Source: Neurospora crassa OR74A
Lineage: Eukaryota > Ascomycota > Sordariomycetes > Sordariales > Sordariaceae
NCBI RefSeq assembly: GCF_000182925.2
Contig: NC_026503.1
Coordinates: forward strand, 2,170,001 to 2,234,000
Direction: 5' to 3'
Length of the DNA: 64,000 nucleotides
The position numbers and the translations under genes were made by a program. Of this stretch, positions 48,546-60,556 are shown piece after piece (within the stretch, counting starts at the first letter, position 1; each line of letters begins with the position of its first letter). The notes under the pieces are model-generated. The model was not told the origin of the DNA, did no database searches, and worked only from the letters and a program-made list of their open reading frames with translations.

Positions 48546-50960
48546 ATAGTTCGAAACTTTATATTAATTTCTATATACGTTTTATTAATCTATTAATATA
48601 TTATTTTACTTTACAAACGCCTTTTATAGTATTTAATATACTATATTAATTCTTTTAAATACTTTTCTCGTTAAATTTTACTATATTTATTTATATATTA
48701 ATATTATATATTAGAAAATTATAAAAAGGATGTATATCTCTTCGATATTTAGTATCGTATATATCCTAAAATTAATTCCTTCCCTAGAGCCGCCTTTTAC
48801 GAAGGTCTCTTATAAAATAATAACAATAAGGCTAAATTACGTATCTAGCCTTAGTACTACAATACTTTACTTAGTCCGTACCGTTTCTTCGACATCTACA
48901 GTTCGTAGGAATAAGAACTAAAGAATTAGTCTTTAATTAATAAAGAAGAATTTAAGGTCGCTATATAATTTTATTACCATTTTAAGGCCGATTATAGTAA
49001 TATCGACTTCAAGGGTAAGATTAGTATTATTACTCCTTATAAAGTTTAATTATATTAACTATAAATAGCCGGTTCTATTTTTATTACTACTAAACGGAAT
49101 AAGAAGTATTAAATTTCGCTAAATTATCATATACCCTTCGTAGAGTATTAAATTTTTTAAAATGCTACGTATAATTACTTAAATATTTTTAGGAAAAGTA
49201 GCGGAAATTTAGATAGGATCCTCTTATATTTTAAAGTAGATTCTAATACAGTACTATTATTCAATTTGCTCTAAAATTGTTTTGAACTTTCGGTCCTAAT
49301 AGAAGGCGTTATTTACGCAAACTATTATAGTAATAAAATAATTATATATACGTATATTATAATAGCTTTTTTAATTAGCTATTACCTTTATAAATATATT
49401 AATATTTATTAAAAAAATATATATAAAATTTTAAATTATATTATCCGGACGAATTTATCCTTTATATTACCTAATATATTAGTTAAATCACCTAATATTT
49501 TTTATAATTCCTCTTCGATACTACTAATCCGTTTATAGAATTTATATTTAAATTATTCTATAAAGATAGACTTATCTTTAATACGCTCTATATTTAATTA
49601 TAACGCTTTATACGAACCCCGAACTTAAGAATTAGTAATTTCGAACCTATATTATATATTCTAAGCGAATATTTCTAGTATAGGGGCCTTTATAGGTATA
49701 GGTACTAAGCGATTATTTATATAATTAGCTTCCTTCTTAAACTTTTAGTAAATAGATTAATTTATAGATTCTTTTCCCTATAGTTATATTCAATTGAAGT
49801 AGACGTACTACTAAGAAGCAATTTAGTAATTTTAGACTTTTAGAATTAAGTTTGCCCGCCTCTTTAATAGTAATTAAATTACTAACCTTCTTATTTATTA
49901 GAACCTAATTCTATTACTAGAGGGGAGGGGAATAAAATAAATAATTCGTTTAAGACCGAAAATTATATACGCTTTAAAGTAAAGTAATTATTGGATATTC
50001 TTTTAAATTATTAAACTATTGTAATAAACGCTCAAAATTACTAAAAGTATTTTATTAATTTATTTGCTTCTTGAAATTAACCTCTAATTATATAATTTAA
50101 AACAACGATCTTAGCTATATATAGAAATTTCTAATTCGTATATAGGGATTAGGATTGTATATTAATTAGTAGGTAATAACTTGCGTAGGTTAATATTATT
50201 TTAATATTATTAGGATCTTTAGTATAATATTTTCTATTATTGCATTAATATCAAATATAAGTAAATTAAAGGCGCGTATAGTAAAGTAAAGTTGAGGAGG
50301 GTAATAATACGTAATATCGGTAGCGGCGAGGATAATTAATTAGTAATCCGGTTTAATTAATTCTATAATAGTAAATTAGAAGGGGCCTTCAACCTCGTCC
50401 TAAACGGGGCCTATATTAAACGGACGGCCAAATTTAACGAACTTATATATATAATTAATTTAAAAAGTAACTCCGATAATATTATTATCTTTAATTATCT
50501 ACTATAATATAAAAGGGAGTATATTTAGTAATTAACTACGTAATATTAAATCCATTTAATATATTTAAATAGATTAATTTAAATTATTATATAAATAGAA
50601 TTGTACGTACCTTCCTACCCTTTTTTAAATTACTACCTACTTCCATTAAGTATTTAGCATTAAGCTTCATTAAATATTTTATATCCAAATACCCTTCCGC
50701 TCTTTATTTCCCTTTTATATTAAACTTTTTAAATAATAGTAGTAGTATAGACTTATTATCCCTTATAGGTATAAGTATAGTTGGGACCTATAAATATTAT
50801 ATATTAATTAAATTTAATATCAATAGGGGAAGATGTTGTATTGTAGGTAATTTTCTTTTCTTACCCCTACTCTAAATAGAAGGACTAACGATAGGTAATA
50901 TTATAATAGATTATCCTCAACCTCTAATATTTAATTTTATATAATTTATTTTTAATAAAT
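48546..50960. other. Unidentified RIP-mutated segment with plus-strand coding traces
   Basis: A 63-codon open frame at 48,730-48,921 is unremarkable. A plus-strand trace near 48,940-49,050 reads FKADYSNIDFKGKISIITPYK, reminiscent of the IGIITPYK motif of superfamily-1 (Sen1/Upf1-like) helicases, but flanking motifs are not evident. Otherwise AT-rich with nothing recognised. Confidence 0.35.
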
Positions 50961-50961
50961 T

Positions 50962-51279
50962 TATCTACGAGACGAACTAAAATTAGCAACTATATTATCA
51001 ATTAGGGCTCGGTCGAAATATATCCTAAACCCTATTATTTATATTTAACCGACCGCGAAGGATAGTAGGCTATAAGTAAGTAGTGGTTATAGAGTGTATT
51101 TAGAGGTATATCTTCGAACTTATTTATAAAACGAATTAAGGTTAATAATTACATTATTAATTAGGGTTCGATCGAAATACGTCCTAAACCTTATTATTTA
51201 TATTTAACTAACTATAAAGGATAGTAAACTATAAGTAAGTAGTAGTTGTAGAATATATTTAAAAGTATTATTAAAATAG
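50962..51279. repeat. Tandem duplication, two copies of 159 bp
   Basis: The sequence from 50,962 recurs at 51,121 with a period of 159 bp. Landmarks: ATTAGGGCTCGGTCGAAATA at 51,001 versus ATTAGGGTTCGATCGAAATA at 51,160, and AGGATAGTAGGCTATAAG versus AGGATAGTAAACTATAAG. Differences are almost all transitions. The match fades in the last 40-50 bases of the unit. Confidence 0.85.
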
Positions 51280-52159
51280 TATAATAAAGTATAGTATTTA
51301 GGGTAATTAAAGAAAGATAATCGAATAGAAGATTAGAAGGGGTATAGTATCTTAATTATAATATTAGGGAGAACGGACAATTAAAATATACAAATTATTA
51401 AGGGCGGGACCCTAAAGTATTAGGGATATAGTAGGTTCGATTAACTATATAGAGTTAAGTACTTTATTAAGGAAGAGGGTACTAATAATATTGGGAATCC
51501 TTATAATAAATAAGAATATTAAGATAGGGGCGGTATAGCGAAGAGATAGTATAATATATAATAATAGTAGAAATCCGCTAAAGTACTAATATATTGCAAA
51601 TTAACGGATTATTACAGGAAATACCCGAACGTTTATTATTAAAATATAAAACTACGTATTTTACTATAATAATTATTAATATTTGTAGGTTATTTCTAAT
51701 TAAGAAAATAAAGCCGGCATATTAGCGAGAAGTAGAAAGTCGGTGAAGATTGCGTCGGATTAAATATATATAACCTATACGCTAAGGCTTGCCGGCGGAA
51801 ATATAAGACTCCTTTTTAATTTAATTTATAATCCTAAGCGTTAACTATTATATAATATTCGTAGTATCTATTATAATTAAATAAACAGAATCCCTAAGCA
51901 GGGTTACTATAGGTTATTTATTCTCATTAAATAAGTATTATAATTACCGAATAGTCTATTATACTACATTTTATAATTAAGTAAATAAATAACGTATATC
52001 CGTAGTAAATTTAATAATATACTAGTGAGTAATTGACCGCCGGCCCGATTTGTAAAGGATATTAGAGTATAAATGTAAAAGCGATTTAGATTTCGGGATT
52101 TCAACTTTAAAAAATATATTATATATACGAACTAGATTTAAAGGTTTTTTTCTTACGCT
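51280..52159. other. Unidentified segment with plus-strand coding trace
   Basis: Between 51,540 and 51,830 the plus strand reads a basic, Cys-containing stretch (YCKLTDYYRKYPNVYY, later CRRKYKTPF) with several TAA/TAG stops. Not recognised. Confidence 0.3.
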
Positions 52160-52375
52160 ATAGACTTATATAGAACTAGTTATACTATAACAATATTAAT
52201 TCCCTTTACAACTACTAGCGGCTCTCGTACTATAAATTTATATAGAATTATTCCTACTATAATAAAATCGACTCCCTCTACGGCTACTAGCAACTTTTAT
52301 ACTATAGACTTATATAGAATTAATCTTAATATAATAAAATCAACTTCCTCTATAGCCACTAGCGTTTTACTATCT
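52160..52375. repeat. 72-bp tandem repeat, three copies
   Basis: Units at 52,160, 52,232 and 52,304, each ATAGACTTATATAGAA-like at the start and CTACTAGC-like near the end. 72 bp is 24 codons, and on the minus strand one frame reads LLVAVEGVDFIIVGIILYK-like units without many stops, suggesting a repeat within a coding region. Confidence 0.8.
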
Positions 52376-52619
52376 TCTAAATTAATTATTTCAAATAAAT
52401 CCCTAGGGTATTACGAACGGAGGGGGTCGGAACCGTTGCCAAATTTCGCACAACCTACCTTTCTTACTAGTATTTAATTAAGTTGGAAGACCTAATTCGA
52501 ATAAATAGATATTTATTAAATACATTTGAAATTATATTTATATATCCAATAGAGTTTTAAACATTTACTATACATAAATTTAATTTTCGAAACTATACTA
52601 ATTAACCTTTTATATATAA

Positions 52620-54085
52620 CCTTTATTTTTTTTATATTAATTTAAATTTGTTAGTGATAACCGAATTGGGGAATAGACTACGAATATTTATATTACTATT
52701 TATAAAATAAGGTATTTCTAAAATAATTTCCTCTTCTTCGTTATTATTTGTATTTAAAGCGGGTAGAGTAAATAGTAAAGGCGGCGGATTATTCTTATTT
52801 AAATAAATATCCTCCTCTTTATTACTATTTGTATTTAAGGCGGGTAGGGTGGGTAATAAAGGTAGCGGATTACTCTTATTTAAATAAATATTCTCCTTTT
52901 CGTTACTATTTGTATTTGAAGCGGGTAGGGTAAGTAGTAAGGGCGGCGGATTACTCTTATCTAAGTAAATACCCTCCTCTTTATTACTATTCGTATTTAA
53001 AGCGGGTGGGGCGGGTAGTAAGGGCGGCGGATTACTCTTATTTAAATAAATACCTTCTTTATTATTACTATTCGCACCTAGGGCGGGTAGAATAAGTGGG
53101 GCGGGTGGGGCGGGTATAGGTAGGGTAGGTATAGGTAGGGTAGGGTTATTAAGAGGATTAACGTTTAATAGAAGTAGGACGGGCGAAGGGGGTGGAACGT
53201 TATTGGCCTTATAAAGTTTACTCCTATTAGAATATTTTGGGTCGACTTCTATTAAAATAATCTTGTAAGTATTAGTATAATTATTGGGAAGGTTAGTAAT
53301 TTCCGCCTACGTACGTTTTTATTAATATTATATTATTAAAGGCGACGTTAATTATAATTATAATTATTATTATTTAATCGGATTATTACCCTTGTTTATA
53401 TCGGTTTTATCATTTTTTAGTATAATAAATTCCTAACTCTTAAATAAAACCCTATTTTTATTAAACTATTAAATCCGCCTCCTAGTAGCTAGGGTAGTAT
53501 AGCTTTTAATATATTGTACATTAATTCTAGCCTTTAGGTCTTCTAGGTTTGTAATAATAATATTCTTTACTTCTAGTTTAATTTTAAAAACCTACTTATT
53601 ACCTAAAATTAGGGCCTAAATTTTAGTAATACAATCCTTAAACTCTTAATGCGAATCCTTTAATAAATATAAAGTATAACGTTTTATAAATTTCGTAGTA
53701 ATAGGTTTATTTATATCCTTAAACGTTTTATAGATTTTATTAAGTAATAAGGAGCTATATTTAAAATTAATAACGAAGTAGGGATTTACTAGCGGTAGAA
53801 TATTATTAAAACGGTTCTAATTTATTAGTTTATTAGTATCGACCGCCTTTATAATTATTAAAAGTAATTTAGAGTAGAAATAGCTAATTAAAACCGCTCT
53901 TTCAAATATATATTTAAGAATATATTATAGTACTTCAGCTACCTATAAAAACCGATTGAAATTATATAATATTAAATACTTCGTAGCCTCGTACCCGGCG
54001 AGGGTCCGAAAATATTCCCTAGCCTCTATTAGGATACTTATTTTATTTAAATTTAAATTCGGTACTAGTTTATAAATTTATTAGT
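52620..54085 (-). pseudogene. Unidentified minus-strand gene relic with 27-residue repeats
   Basis: The minus strand reads a degraded protein. The N-terminal part (about 54,060-53,400) includes SILIEAREYFRTLAGYEATK and later ITTKFIKRYTLYLLKDS. A Pro-rich region (PTLPIPTLPIPAPPAPLILP, about 53,160-53,070) is followed by four 27-residue repeats. I recognise no family. Lack of stops in the repeat is weak evidence of function because that frame offers few CAA/CAG/CGA/TGG targets. Upstream lies an intron-like interval with the 20-bp palindrome, so this may be one large multi-exon gene with the relic at 55.3-57.1 kb. Confidence 0.5.
52737..53060 (-). repeat. 81-bp (27-codon) coding tandem repeat, four copies plus a partial
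   Basis: Units start at 52,737, 52,818, 52,899 and 52,980; a partial fifth starts at 53,061. On the minus strand each encodes a variant of NKSNPPPLLPALPALNTNSN followed by KEEDIYL. Period is an exact multiple of three, with no indels. The GC-rich GGCGGCGGATTA and GCGGGTAGGG parts lack CpA and have survived RIP. Confidence 0.9.
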
Positions 54086-54101
54086 TATTTAATTAGTATA
54101 C

Positions 54102-54121
54102 TTTATTCTAATTAGAATAAA
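54102..54121. repeat. Perfect 20-bp palindrome (family member)
   Basis: TTTATTCTAATTAGAATAAA reads the same on both strands. A degenerate second copy lies next to it at about 54,122-54,145. On the minus strand it falls in an intron-like interval, GTAGGT (starting near 54,150) to ACTAAT and ACTAG (ending near 54,068). Confidence 0.75.
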
Positions 54122-54514
54122 TAATTATTAAATAGAATAAATAACCTACTTTATATAATAGCCTCTCCTTGGTCCAGTTATATACCGAACTATAAATTAT
54201 TAGTAGGAACTACTCTATTATATATTCCTATTTAATATAATATAATCTTCCTATATATTATAATATAATATTTATATTTTAAATGAAGTTAAACCCAATA
54301 CTAACATAGTAGGTATAATATAAGTTTAGACCGGTAGTATATATAGTAGAGTTTAGGATTAGTACGTCTATATATTTATTAGGATTGTTCTAGGACGCTA
54401 TAACTTAGCCGCGCTTAGCCTAACTTTAATTCGAATATACTATATATACTATAAGTCCGATTTTCTTAAGTATAGAATATAGAATCCTAAATTAATATTA
54501 GCGAACTAATATAT

Positions 54515-54560
54515 TTTATTTTAATTAGAATAGCTATTACTTTACTATAATGAGAGTAAA
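54515..54560. repeat. Palindrome pair
   Basis: TTTATTTTAATTAGAATAGC at 54,515 and TTTACTATAATGAGAGTAAA at 54,541, start-to-start 26 bp. Confidence 0.65.
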
Positions 54561-55799
54561 TCTTTATCGATTGCTAAAGAAAAAATTTATATCTATATTT
54601 AAGGGGAATTTACTATAATAAGGATTTATTTTCGTTCTATATAGGTATTAGTATACTTTTAAATTATTTAAGTAAAAAACGGAGATTCGGTAAGAATTTA
54701 ATTGAATATATAGAGTCGATCGGTAGGAGGAAGTATATAACTATCTAAATATTAAATTAAGAAATATATATAAGAGTCCGCTATTATAATTAATATATAT
54801 AAGATCCCAGACAATTTGTACGCTTAAACGTAGAGTAGAATCGTTAGTACATTTAAACGATTTAAAAACGTCTTTTTATATTCGGTTTATAGTAAATTTC
54901 GTAATAATTTATAGAATATCCTAGTTCGTAGCGGGTCCCTATTTGTAAATAGTAGTATCTACTATAAATATTGAATATCTATAAATATTTTAGGCTAGGA
55001 ACTATATTAAACGGACTAGCGTTATATTTAATACTAATATTTTATCCTCCTCTAATACCCTTAATATAACTAATTTATTAATTTTATAATTGGAAGGATT
55101 AATTGTTATATCCTTCAATAGGCTATTAATATAAGTTATAACCTCGTTTTTATAAAATTTATAGCCCAAATATACTAATTAAACTTTTATTAACAGTATT
55201 TTCGCTGAGGGATATAATATACTACTATTCGGGAGTATAAATAGGGTCGTTATACCTTAATTAATAATTAGTATTTAAATCTCCTATATAACTTCACTAG
55301 TATTAAATAGCACGACTTTACCGGTATTTATAATACTCATTTATACTTCGGAGTAGAAGTATTACTACTAATATCCTTAAAATTAAAAAATATCCTAGAA
55401 ATACTAATACGTTTCTATAAATATATCTAGTTTAATAATATAGTCGGGGTAGTTTAATTTAAATAATAGTATAAAATTACCGTCGTTTAGTATTTAGAGG
55501 ATAGTATTATACTTAATTAAGTATTTAAATAAATCCCGAAGGCCTACCTCCTATATAAAGGTTATAAAAGCCTGTATATCCGTTAGGCGGTTTAACGTAG
55601 GGGTAATTAAGTATATTAGCTACATAATTGTAGGGAGGAGTTGAATGGCCCGGAAGGCCGTTGTATTTATATTACAAACTAATTAAACTTTATTAATAAC
55701 TATAGCCTAGAATTTAATATACTTTTTATATATTATAGCGAGGCGGACTTTACGCGTTTTATAAATCTTATAATTAAAGGGGGTTAGTAATTAGTTTGC

Positions 55800-55819
55800 T
55801 TTACTCTAATTAGAGTAGA
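55800..55819. repeat. 20-bp palindrome in an intron-like interval
   Basis: TTTACTCTAATTAGAGTAGA, one mismatch from a perfect palindrome; a degenerate second copy lies at about 55,826-55,845. It sits within the 76-nt intron-like interval 55,842-55,767 of the minus-strand relic. Confidence 0.75.
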
Positions 55820-56548
55820 AAATCGATTTATATTAGAATAAAATATATTTACTTTATAGATCCTTTATTATTAATTTTACCTTCGTTATTAGGTTTACTT
55901 TTATTACTATTAAATTTATCTTCGTCGCCGTTATATTCCTTATTAAATTCGCAATCCGTAGTATTATTATTATCCGCTCCAAACGGGGCGTTAGCTACTT
56001 TCTTAATTCGATTATTCTAATTAAAATTATTCGTACAGATAATTAATTTATTTATATAATACAGTAGCGTCCCTCTAGGGAATTCAACTACAAACTCCCG
56101 GTTAACCTACTTACTTATTAATATAATATAGGTAGCGATAATAACCTTCTATATAGTTAACAATTTATTGTAATTATATATATATTCTACTAATAGATTA
56201 TTAAAAGTTTATTATATAAGGGTTTTTGCGTATTTAGGGTTATCCGAATTAATATTTTTAGGTATACTATACTAATACTATATATCCAAATTTCTAAATA
56301 TATTTTAGAATTTAATAAATATTTAAGAGACGAGAGCAGGCGGTAATACGATAATACTTAGAAACGCTTTAATAGGCTTTCTATTCTCTTCGAACTTCTT
56401 TAATTATAAGTATTCTATTAAGAGTATTGTATTATAAATAAATATTTTACTAATTCCGACTTTATTCGTAAATAGTACCCTATAAAATAGTAATTGTAAT
56501 ATAATATAAATTACAAACGTATTTACTAATAGTTAGTATAGGCTAGGC

Positions 56549-56600
56549 TTTACTCTAATTAATATAATAGTAGAGGGATTCTAATTAAAATAAAGTGGAT
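56549..56600. repeat. Degenerate palindrome pair in an intron-like interval
   Basis: On the minus strand TTTATTTTAATTAGAATCCC and TATATTAATTAGAGTAAA occur in tandem inside the 79-nt intron-like interval 56,604-56,526. Confidence 0.65.
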
Positions 56601-57970
56601 TTACTTACAATTTAATAGGGAAGAAGACTCTGTTTATTTTTACTAGTAATAGCCTAGTTCGCCTAATTATACTTTTCTTAAAATAGTTTATAATTGAATT
56701 TAGGAGGATTATCTTCCTTTATTACTTTCAAAACATCTATAGGCTTCGCAAGCGCTTATATATTATAGATAATTAAATTATTATTTATATAAATACAATT
56801 AAGAGGGTAGCTACGGTAAATAAGGCTCTTAATTTGTGTATTACCCTACATCTCGGACTAAATTAGGTTCCGAATCTCCTTTTAAGAGGCTTTAGGGTCT
56901 TAAGTTAGTTATATTATATAATTAACTATATTGGATGCTATTGCGATATATTGGCTCGTTGTATTATTTTTAGAATAGAAAAGGGGAAAGTCTTTATTAT
57001 TAATTTATATAGTAGTAAGCTATAGGGTATACTACTACGTAGAGAGCTTTTTAATATATACGTCTAAATAGTATTTATTTAAATATAATGTAGGGTTAGG
57101 CCTAAAATTTATATTTATTAGCCTAGTATAAAATAGAGTTATATTATTAATATTAGACTAGAGTATTTACAATATTATAAAAGCGTATTATATATATATT
57201 TTAGACGCTATTTTACCGATATAGCCGAACCTTTTAAAATCGATAGTACTATTAGAATATATTAATTATTTAACTATACGGATTTATAGTATAATATTTT
57301 ATAAACCTATAGTTTTAATATTAAATTAGTTGTAGGGCAATTAGTTGTATATTATTTCTAGAGCGAGAATTGTATTTAGGGAAGTAGGGAAAATAAAAGG
57401 GCCTAGTACTTCGTTCTTAATATTACAATAAAATTTTATTGCCCTAAAGGTAATATTTCTAGATTAATAATTATTAAAAATAGTAAAGGCTTGGAATATC
57501 TTAAATTAATTATTAATATAGTATCCGCCAACTGTATACTAATTATTAATAGGAGCCTTAATATATTGGACGGATCCCTAATATTATACTTTAATCGAAT
57601 ACTATTATAGCGTAAAGTATAAAATTATAATAAGAGTTTCCTTTAATATTATAATTAATTAATTACTAAATTTTAGGGTAGAGAGGTCGCCCCTCTTTAT
57701 AGTAATAGCGTAGGTAGGGAATTAGTCCTATTCTATTAATTTAATAGTTTTAAGGATACAACCGAATTAAATATTATTAAAACTTATTAAGGTTTATTAA
57801 AAGAGGGGTTAATATAGTAAGAATATAACGCCCTTCTAACGCTCTCCGTAGGATTTCTTTAAATTAATTAAAGGATTAAACTAATTAGCTATTATAATTC
57901 GTTAATAAGGATTTATACAAATAAATACAGTAAATAATTAATTATAGGATAAAAAGTAAATAATTTATAT

Positions 57971-58164
57971 TTTACTCTAATAGGAGTAGCGATATAGGAT
58001 TAATAATAAATTAAGGGAGTCGGTAGCCTATATTTTACTCTAATTAAAGTAAATTAATTTACTTTAATTAGAGTAAAGTATAGGGGGCGGTAATAGGTTA
58101 GGGGAATTAGTAATCTACGTTTTACTCTAATTAGAATAAATTAATTTGTTCTAATTAGAATAAA
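57971..58164. repeat. Cluster of five palindromic 20-mers, including two TTAA-spaced pairs
   Basis: Copies at 57,971-57,990 (variant), 58,034-58,053, 58,058-58,077, 58,121-58,140 and 58,145-58,164. The last four form two pairs, each separated by exactly TTAA, with pair starts 87 bp apart. Family core TTTACTCTAATTAGAGTAAA; copies differ only by C/T or G/A changes. Confidence 0.88.
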
Positions 58165-58169
58165 GTATA

Positions 58170-60456
58170 ATAATTGACAAATTTATAATTATAGTCCAAA
58201 TACTAATATATCTAACCTACTATCCTATAATTAAGAAGTATAACTATATTCTTCTTTTGTAATTCCGAAGTAATAAGGAACTAATATACTAATATTTAAT
58301 TAGGTATTTAATATTTCGCTACCTTCTTATAGAGGGGGTCCGAAGGTGAAATCTCTTATAGAGTTCTTTATACGAATATTAATTCCTCGTCTAATTATAT
58401 TATAATAGTTTTGAGTTTACTATATATATATAATTTAAGTTATAGTACTTAATATATTCTAAATACCCCGCTTAAACTAGTATTATATTATTATTAATTT
58501 TAAAAGCAGTTAAATATTTATTTATATTCTAATACTAAGAGAAATTGGGATGCTATAGCCCTTACAACTATTAAAGTTTCACTGGGTTTATTATAAACGG
58601 TTGGTTAATAATATTATAGTTTTTTACTTCGAATTTAATTTTATTTTTAACTTCGCTCCTCTTAGCCTTCGGAGGTATAGTATTTCGTTATATTAACAGT
58701 TTACTCTAATTATAGTCTATTAAACGGCTAGGGTTTTACTATAAAGGGGGTTTATTTAGATTATAGTTGTTTAGACGGCCGGGGTTTAAAAAAAAAAGTT
58801 AAGTAGAAGAAAGAGGAAGAGGTTTAGTTGAAGAAGGAGAGAATAAGGGAAGGGGGTAATTTAAATAATAGATTGCGCTAGCCGGATTAGGACGTTAAGT
58901 TAAATTAGGGTGGATCTTTATTTCTAATTACTATTTAAATAATAAAATATTTAATAAACTAGAAGATTATTCCGGGTAAATCCTAATCTACCTACTACCT
59001 ATAGCCGATTAATAAATAGTTTTATAATAAACGGCGCTAAAAAGATTAAAATAGCATTAGTAATTTAAAATTGAATAGGTCTTCGTTATTAATTATTAAC
59101 TAAAAAATTAATTTTAATTAGAGTAAATACTATTATTAGTATACTATACGCTTAGTATAATATTTAAAATTATAGGGCGAATAATTAAGTAGTTAAGCGA
59201 TACTAATTAGAGTAAACTATAGCGAATTAAGTAAATAGAATATAGGGTTCGTAAGGGATGGGCTATATTTATATAAGTAGCGATAGAAGGACCCGTTAAA
59301 TACGTTAGTACCCTAGGCCGTACGAGTAGATTAATCTAAATATATTCTAAGGTAATTATTAATTAAGTTATTCCGTACCCGAGTACTATATATTTCCTTT
59401 ATATAATAAAATTAGTATTACTTTCCTCTTTAGAATCTACGGTATTATTAATAATATTTATAATTATAACGAGGTTATCGTCCTCGAATTTAGAGAGGCC
59501 GAAATATTTATAATCTTCTTTATAATCCGGTTATACTTCCTTACTATTAAACCGTTCGAACGTACTTACAAATAGGGTATATAGGCCTTCTTATTGTAAG
59601 TCGGGCGTATTAAAGTCGGCGGAATCCGACGGTCTACAATACCGCATTACGAACCTATTTATATAAATTTTATATATATAATTAATAATATTATTGTTTA
59701 AGGATGGGTTAGTATATTTATTTCTATTAGGCTGCTTAAATTCTAATTTAACTACTTTATAGATAATTATAGTAAGGGGGCTAATAGTAGATATTTCTAT
59801 AAAGGTAGATTTAATATTATATATAATAATAATAGTCTTATTCCCTATACTATAACTATAGCGCCTTATTAGCATAGGGTCCTTCTCTAGTTCTCTAGAG
59901 GGGAAAACCGTACGGTATTAAGTACCGTCGGATAAAAACCCCCAGCTCCATCTTAATTGTAATTCTCTACGCCGCTTCTACTTTATTTATAGCTATAACG
60001 GTTCTTACCTACTACTATAACAAATTAATTTCGTCTCTTCTATTACTATATTATCCTAATACTAGAATAATAAGGATAATAGGAATAGGACTAAACTAGG
60101 CGTACCGCTTCTTTTACTACCTTTCTATCTTATTCTCTACTATTCTTTCCTCTACTTTCTTCCTACTTCCCCATCCTATTTCCCTATTTATTACTCTACC
60201 TCTCCATTTCCTTACCCTATTTATAAATACTTCCTCTCTATTATTTACTCTATTACTCTATAAATTTATATTTATTTATAATAGTATAAAGACCCCCTTC
60301 CTTTATTTATATAATCCCCTATATAGCGCCCCTTCCTATCCTTCTTCTCCTTCCTCCCTATTGACCTTTTAGTAAGATAGCTTCCTCCGGCCATTATTGC
60401 CCCAACCGATTAATTTAACTCCAACGTAGAAGGTCTTCCCTAGCGCGGCCCCGGTT
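58170..60456. other. Unidentified RIP-mutated segment
   Basis: No family recognised. Further palindrome-like copies at 59,108-59,127 and 59,199-59,216. A 94-codon minus-strand open frame (59,591-59,875) has no motifs. The plus strand at 60,110-60,370 is pyrimidine-rich. A run of eight A occurs near 58,790. Confidence 0.4.
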
Positions 60457-60556
60457 NNNNNNNNNNNNNNNNNNNNNNNNNNNNNNNNNNNNNNNNNNNN
60501 NNNNNNNNNNNNNNNNNNNNNNNNNNNNNNNNNNNNNNNNNNNNNNNNNNNNNNNN
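60457..60556. other. Assembly gap (100 N)
   Basis: Exactly 100 N, directly beside the LINE reverse-transcriptase relic. Confidence 0.98.

Larger units (their letters stand above)
55270..57130 (-). pseudogene. Unidentified multi-exon gene relic (minus strand)
   Basis: Long minus-strand coding traces without a recognised family. From 57,100 downwards: KYYLDVYIKKLST, IASNIVNYII.LT.DPKAS.K, IKSLIYRSYPLNCIYINNN, then KFEENRKPIKAFLSIIVLPP near 56,390, FGADNNNTTDCEFNKEYNGD near 55,930, and FI.EVGLRDLFKYLIKYNTI near 55,530. Two intervals look like introns: 56,604-56,526 (79 nt, GTAAAT...ACTAACTATTAG) and 55,842-55,767 (76 nt, GTAAAT...ACTAAC...TAAG). Splicing them out joins compatible frames. Both contain the 20-bp palindrome. 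RIP stops are present throughout. Confidence 0.5.

Noticed and set aside
47780-53060. Tandem repeats considered as a CRISPR array
   Set aside because: Repeats are adjacent or long without unique spacers, and the genome is eukaryotic.
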